From: Geobacillus proteiniphilus
Lineage (GTDB): Bacteria; Bacillota; Bacilli; Bacillales; Anoxybacillaceae
Assembly: GCF_001908025.1 (NCBI RefSeq)
Contig: NZ_MQMG01000041.1
Span: forward strand, 1 to 37,184
DNA length: 37,184 nucleotides
Direction: 5' to 3'
Of the stretch, positions 34,568 through 37,184 are shown piece by piece (the first letter of the stretch is position 1; each line of letters starts with the position of its first letter). Below the pieces are notes generated by a model. The model was given only the letters and a program-made list of their open reading frames with translations. It made no database searches and was not told where the DNA came from. The translations under genes were made by a program, and so were the position numbers.

Positions 34568-34603
34568 AAAAAAACACCGCCCCGGAAGGTGTCCGAGACG
34601 GTG
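34568..34603 (-). terminator. Terminator of efp
   Basis: CACCGTCTCGGA (34603-34592) pairs with TCCGGGGCGGTG (34586-34575), including wobbles, around a short loop. Seven T follow on the minus strand (34574-34568). Confidence 0.9.
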
Positions 34604-34619
34604 CCTGTCGGGCTTGCGC

Positions 34620-35177
34620 TTACGCCCGCGAAACGTACGTGCCGTCGGCCGTATTAATGATGAGCGTGTCGCCTTCGTTGACGAAAAACGGCACTTGAAC
34701 GACAAGGCCAGTTTCGAGCTTCGCCGGCTTCGAACCGCCAGAAGCGGTGTCACCTTTAATGCCCGGCTCTGTTTCGACGACTTTCAGCTCAACGGTGTTC
34801 GGCAGCTCGACGCCGATCGTTTCGCCTTGGTACATCATAATAAATACTTCCATATTCTCTTTCAAGAACTTCAGTTCATGCTCGATTTGTTTCGCCGGCA
34901 GCTCGATTTGTTCGTACGTTTCCATATCCATAAAAACGTGTTGGTCGCCGTTGGCGTACAAATATTGCATTTTGCGTGTGTCGATTTGCGCCCGGTTCAC
35001 TTTTTCGCCGGCGCGGAACGTCCGCTCCTGAATGGCGCCGGTGCGCAAATTGCGCAGCTTCGAACGGACGAACGCCGCCCCCTTGCCCGGCTTGACGTGC
35101 TGGAATTCAAGGACGCGCCAAATCTCGCCGTCCACCTCAATCGTAAGTCCTGTGCGAAAATCGTTGACTGAAATCAT
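34620..35177 (-). CDS. efp: Translation elongation factor P
   Basis: Relieves ribosome stalling at polyproline stretches (185 aa, three beta-barrel domains). [20 protein letters not shown] opens domain I. The loop [10 protein letters not shown] carries Lys32, the residue modified with 5-aminopentanol in B. subtilis. [16 protein letters not shown] and [20 protein letters not shown] lie in domains II and III. The ATG at 35177 follows GGAGGA. It has its own terminator. The pepQ-like gene lies immediately upstream, so the two probably share a transcript. Confidence 0.97.
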   Translation of the reverse strand: MISVNDFRTGLTIEVDGEIWRVLEFQHVKPGKGAAFVRSKLRNLRTGAIQERTFRAGEKVNRAQIDTRKMQYLYANGDQHVFMDMETYEQIELPAKQIEHELKFLKENMEVFIMMYQGETIGVELPNTVELKVVETEPGIKGDTASGGSKPAKLETGLVVQVPFFVNEGDTLIINTADGTYVSRA

Positions 35178-35204
35178 TAGCCGAAATCCTCCTCACGCAA
35201 TCCA

Positions 35205-36266
35205 TTATAAAATGATCAGTTCTTTTGGCGAATGGGTGAGCGCTTCGTTCCCGTCAGCAGTGATGACCGTATCGTCCTCGATGCGCACCCCGCCAAGCCC
35301 CGGGATGTAAATGCCCGGCTCGACGGTGACAACCATGCCTGGCTCAAGCACGACATCCGAACGGAACGAAAGCGTCGGCCCTTCGTGAATTTCCAATCCA
35401 ATCCCATGGCCGGTCGAATGGCCGAAATAGTCGCCATACCCTTTTTCGCGGATGTAATCGCGCGTGAGCGCATCGGCTTCCTTGCCGGTCATGCCTGCCT
35501 TGAGCCCGTTCATGCCTCGTTGCTGCGCTTCAAGAACGATGTCATAGATCGTCCGCAGCTCCGCGCTAATGGCGCCGACAGCGACCGTTCTCGTAATATC
35601 GGAACAATACCCTTTATAGTAAGCCCCGAAATCAAGCGTGACGAGCTCGCCGCGCTCGATCGTTTTCTCTGACGCCACCCCGTGCGGCAGCGCCGAACGG
35701 TAGCCGGAGGCAACGATCGTATCAAAGGAGGACGAAGACGCCCCTTGTTTGCGCATAAAAAATTCTAGCTCATTCGCCACTTCGATTTCTTTAACGCCTG
35801 GACGGATGAACGACAAAATGTGCGAAAACGCCGCATCGGCGATTTCTGCTGCTTCCTTTAATATCTTAATCTCTGCCTCTGACTTAATCAAGCGCAATTT
35901 TTCCACGAGCCAAGACGTCGGCACAAGTTCAGCGCGGATGGCTTCTTCATACGACTTATATGCTGCATAGGTGACATGTTCTTGCTCAAAGCCAAGCCTC
36001 TTGATGCCAAGTCGCTTCACCTGATTGGCGATTTCTTCGATAATCGGCCCGCTGTGCTGGACGACTTCAAACCCTTGGGCTTGCCTCGATGCTTGTTCGA
36101 CGTAGCGGAAGTCCGTAATCAACACCGCCCCTTGACGGCTGACAAGTACAGCGCCGGCCGTGCCAGTAAACCCGGTCAAATAGCGGCGGTTGTAGCCGTT
36201 TGTTACTAACAGCCCGTCGATATGCTGCTCGTCAAGAAGCTCCCGAAGCTTTTCCAGCTTTTCCAT
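35205..36266 (-). CDS. yqhT: M24 metallopeptidase, Xaa-Pro aminopeptidase/dipeptidase-like
   Basis: A pita-bread-fold peptidase (353 aa) that cleaves X-Pro bonds. The creatinase-like N-terminal domain (about 1-125) starts MEKLEKLRELLDEQHIDGLL. The M24 domain has all metal ligands visible: two Asp in LDFGAYYKGYCSDITRTVAV, His in GHSTGHGIGLEIHEGP, and the Glu residues in VTVEPGIYIPG and GVRIEDDTVI. I chose the ATG at 36266 with AGGAG eight bases upstream. The frame to 36350 has no ribosome site. Its position directly upstream of efp is conserved in Bacillus. Whether it acts on dipeptides or longer peptides cannot be told. Confidence 0.93.
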   Translation of the reverse strand: MEKLEKLRELLDEQHIDGLLVTNGYNRRYLTGFTGTAGAVLVSRQGAVLITDFRYVEQASRQAQGFEVVQHSGPIIEEIANQVKRLGIKRLGFEQEHVTYAAYKSYEEAIRAELVPTSWLVEKLRLIKSEAEIKILKEAAEIADAAFSHILSFIRPGVKEIEVANELEFFMRKQGASSSSFDTIVASGYRSALPHGVASEKTIERGELVTLDFGAYYKGYCSDITRTVAVGAISAELRTIYDIVLEAQQRGMNGLKAGMTGKEADALTRDYIREKGYGDYFGHSTGHGIGLEIHEGPTLSFRSDVVLEPGMVVTVEPGIYIPGLGGVRIEDDTVITADGNEALTHSPKELIIL

Positions 36267-36495
36267 GTTCCCGTCTCCTCTTCCCAGAAAATGTACTCCC
36301 CCTGCCGCCGGCAACAGGAACAGAAAATCGTTGTGGCCAAGGCGACACAAGCGGCCTTATATAGGCGCGCCGGTTTTACGCAACGTCCGCCATGATGCGA
36401 AAGGCATGCCAAAACTTCCTTTAAATTTTACCATAAAGGTGACGGTTTCCGCCAGGCGTCCGCTTGACACTTGCTTTCAGGGCCAAAATGCGGCG
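36267..36495. other. Spacer where aroQ (yqhS) lies in B. subtilis
   Basis: A 229-base gap between yqhR and the peptidase gene. I see no ORF with a ribosome site. In B. subtilis the type II dehydroquinate dehydratase gene sits here. No fragment of it (for example the GPNLNxLG opening) is recognisable. Confidence 0.5.
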
Positions 36496-37025
36496 TCAGC
36501 TTCCTTCGTTCGCCGCCTCCTTCCCCGAGCTTGAGGACAGCCGATTCATTTCTTGTGTTTCGAACGAGATGGAATAGCCGACAAACACGCCGTATAAAAT
36601 GTACAAACAAAGCGTCGTCACGATCGTATTGATTTCCAAGTCGGCCACCGGCTGAACGTTTGGAAACAGGGGATTAAACAAATAAAAAACAATCATCCAA
36701 AGCGCAGCGCCGTATAAAATCCCAGCCCACATGCCGCAGATGTTTCGCAACAACGCGTAATACAAAAGCGCCGCCGCAATGGAAATGATGCCGATCAGCA
36801 CGATGGCCGCATAATTGCCGGCTTTCCCATATTTCCAGTCCCCGGCAACCCACGGGATGAGAAACATGTTCGGACTGATTTCACTGAAATGGAAAAATAG
36901 GACAAATAGCCGATCAAACTCCAAAACACCCCGCCGACAAACCCGATGATGATCGTTTTTTGTATGAGCGTCATCGGCCGCTCCGTCTTCTCTTGCTCGA
37001 GCTTCCCTTTTTGTTCCGCCATCAT
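36496..37025 (-). pseudogene. yqhR: YqhR-like membrane protein split by a one-base frameshift
   Basis: The start is ATG at 37025 (or 37022) behind GGAGG. The first frame gives a polar N-terminus and membrane helix IIIGFVGGVFWSLIGYLSYF, then goes out of frame. The other frame resumes with FHFSEISPNMFLIPWVAGDW and four more hydrophobic helices (for example AAIVLIGIISIAAALLYYAL and AGILYGAALWMIVFYLFNP), stopping at 36496. One extra A in the A5 run at 36893-36897 would restore a single protein of about 175 aa reading YLSYF-FHFSEISPN. The position upstream of the yqhT gene matches B. subtilis yqhR, a membrane protein of unknown function. It may be a sequencing error in a homopolymer or a real lesion. 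Confidence 0.8.
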
Positions 37026-37184
37026 CGTGCACCTCCTTGTCTGTTAGTATGACCGAAAGCCGACCGTCCCATGAATCAAGCGAAAAAAATGACCGCTCTT
37101 GTGTAAATCATGGATTTTTTGGAAATCATAATAGTAGCATCAACCTAGAGGTTTCCGGATGTTTCTTGTAGAATAAAATAATAA
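37026..37184. other. yqhR upstream region, right window edge
   Basis: An AT-rich leader without a supported ORF. A TATGAT on the minus strand near 37126-37131 could be a -10, but no good -35 lies at the right distance. The left neighbour's promoter is probably here or just beyond the edge. Confidence 0.3.

Noticed and set aside
33909-35171. 420-codon plus-strand ORF across spoIIIAA, yqhV and efp
   Set aside because: It runs antisense through three conserved genes, a sigma-E promoter and a terminator. It has no protein-like motifs.

Overview
The window is a chromosomal segment of a thermophilic, endospore-forming Firmicute, almost certainly Geobacillus or a close relative. The evidence is the GC-rich Bacillaceae coding, strong GGAGG ribosome sites, frequent TTG/GTG starts, sporulation genes (spo0A, spoIVB, spoIIIAA-AH) in the Bacillus subtilis order, and leucine dehydrogenase and farnesyl diphosphate synthase sequences that I recall as near-identical to those of G. 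stearothermophilus. This is recognition from the sequence; no search was run.

Positions 1-2630 form an AT-rich accessory patch. It holds an unrecognised ORF at the left edge, two related stem-loops (351-379 and 639-683) flanking a 59-residue two-helix membrane protein missed at a 60-residue cutoff, a decayed IS630-type transposase, an orphan secreted protein with its own promoter, and a transposase-like remnant. Positions 2630-12917 hold the branched-chain 2-oxo acid operon ptb-bcd-buk-lpdV-bkdAA-bkdAB-bkdB on the minus strand. It is driven by a textbook sigma-54 promoter (10760-10775) with its enhancer-binding activator BkdR just upstream, a near-consensus cre site and a strong terminator at the end. 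The operon converts leucine, valine and isoleucine to acyl-CoA and then to acid plus ATP.

Positions 13057-17242 hold two small plus-strand genes (DUF2627 and a YycC-like protein), a glycerophosphodiester phosphodiesterase, the sporulation master regulator spo0A with recognisable sigma-A and sigma-H promoters and a 0A box, and spoIVB. Positions 17243-26378 are the canonical Bacillus cluster nusB-folD-xseA-xseB-ispA-dxs-tlyA-argR-recN (one-carbon metabolism, DNA repair, isoprenoid synthesis, RNA modification, arginine control). Positions 26568-28884 are accB-accC-yqhY (fatty acid initiation). Positions 29026-34099 are the spoIIIA operon behind a sigma-E promoter. Positions 34161-37025 are yqhV, efp, an aminopeptidase P-like gene and yqhR.

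Most of the window is ordinary conserved core. The points most worth checking are: an in-frame TGA at codon 128 of a 149-codon argR; a one-base homopolymer frameshift in yqhR; a probable ATT start codon for spoIIIAD; a perfect inverted repeat straddling the sigma-54 promoter plus an adjacent cre site; and the paired hairpins in the left accessory patch. I found no rRNA, tRNA, CRISPR array, prophage or clearly new multi-gene system.
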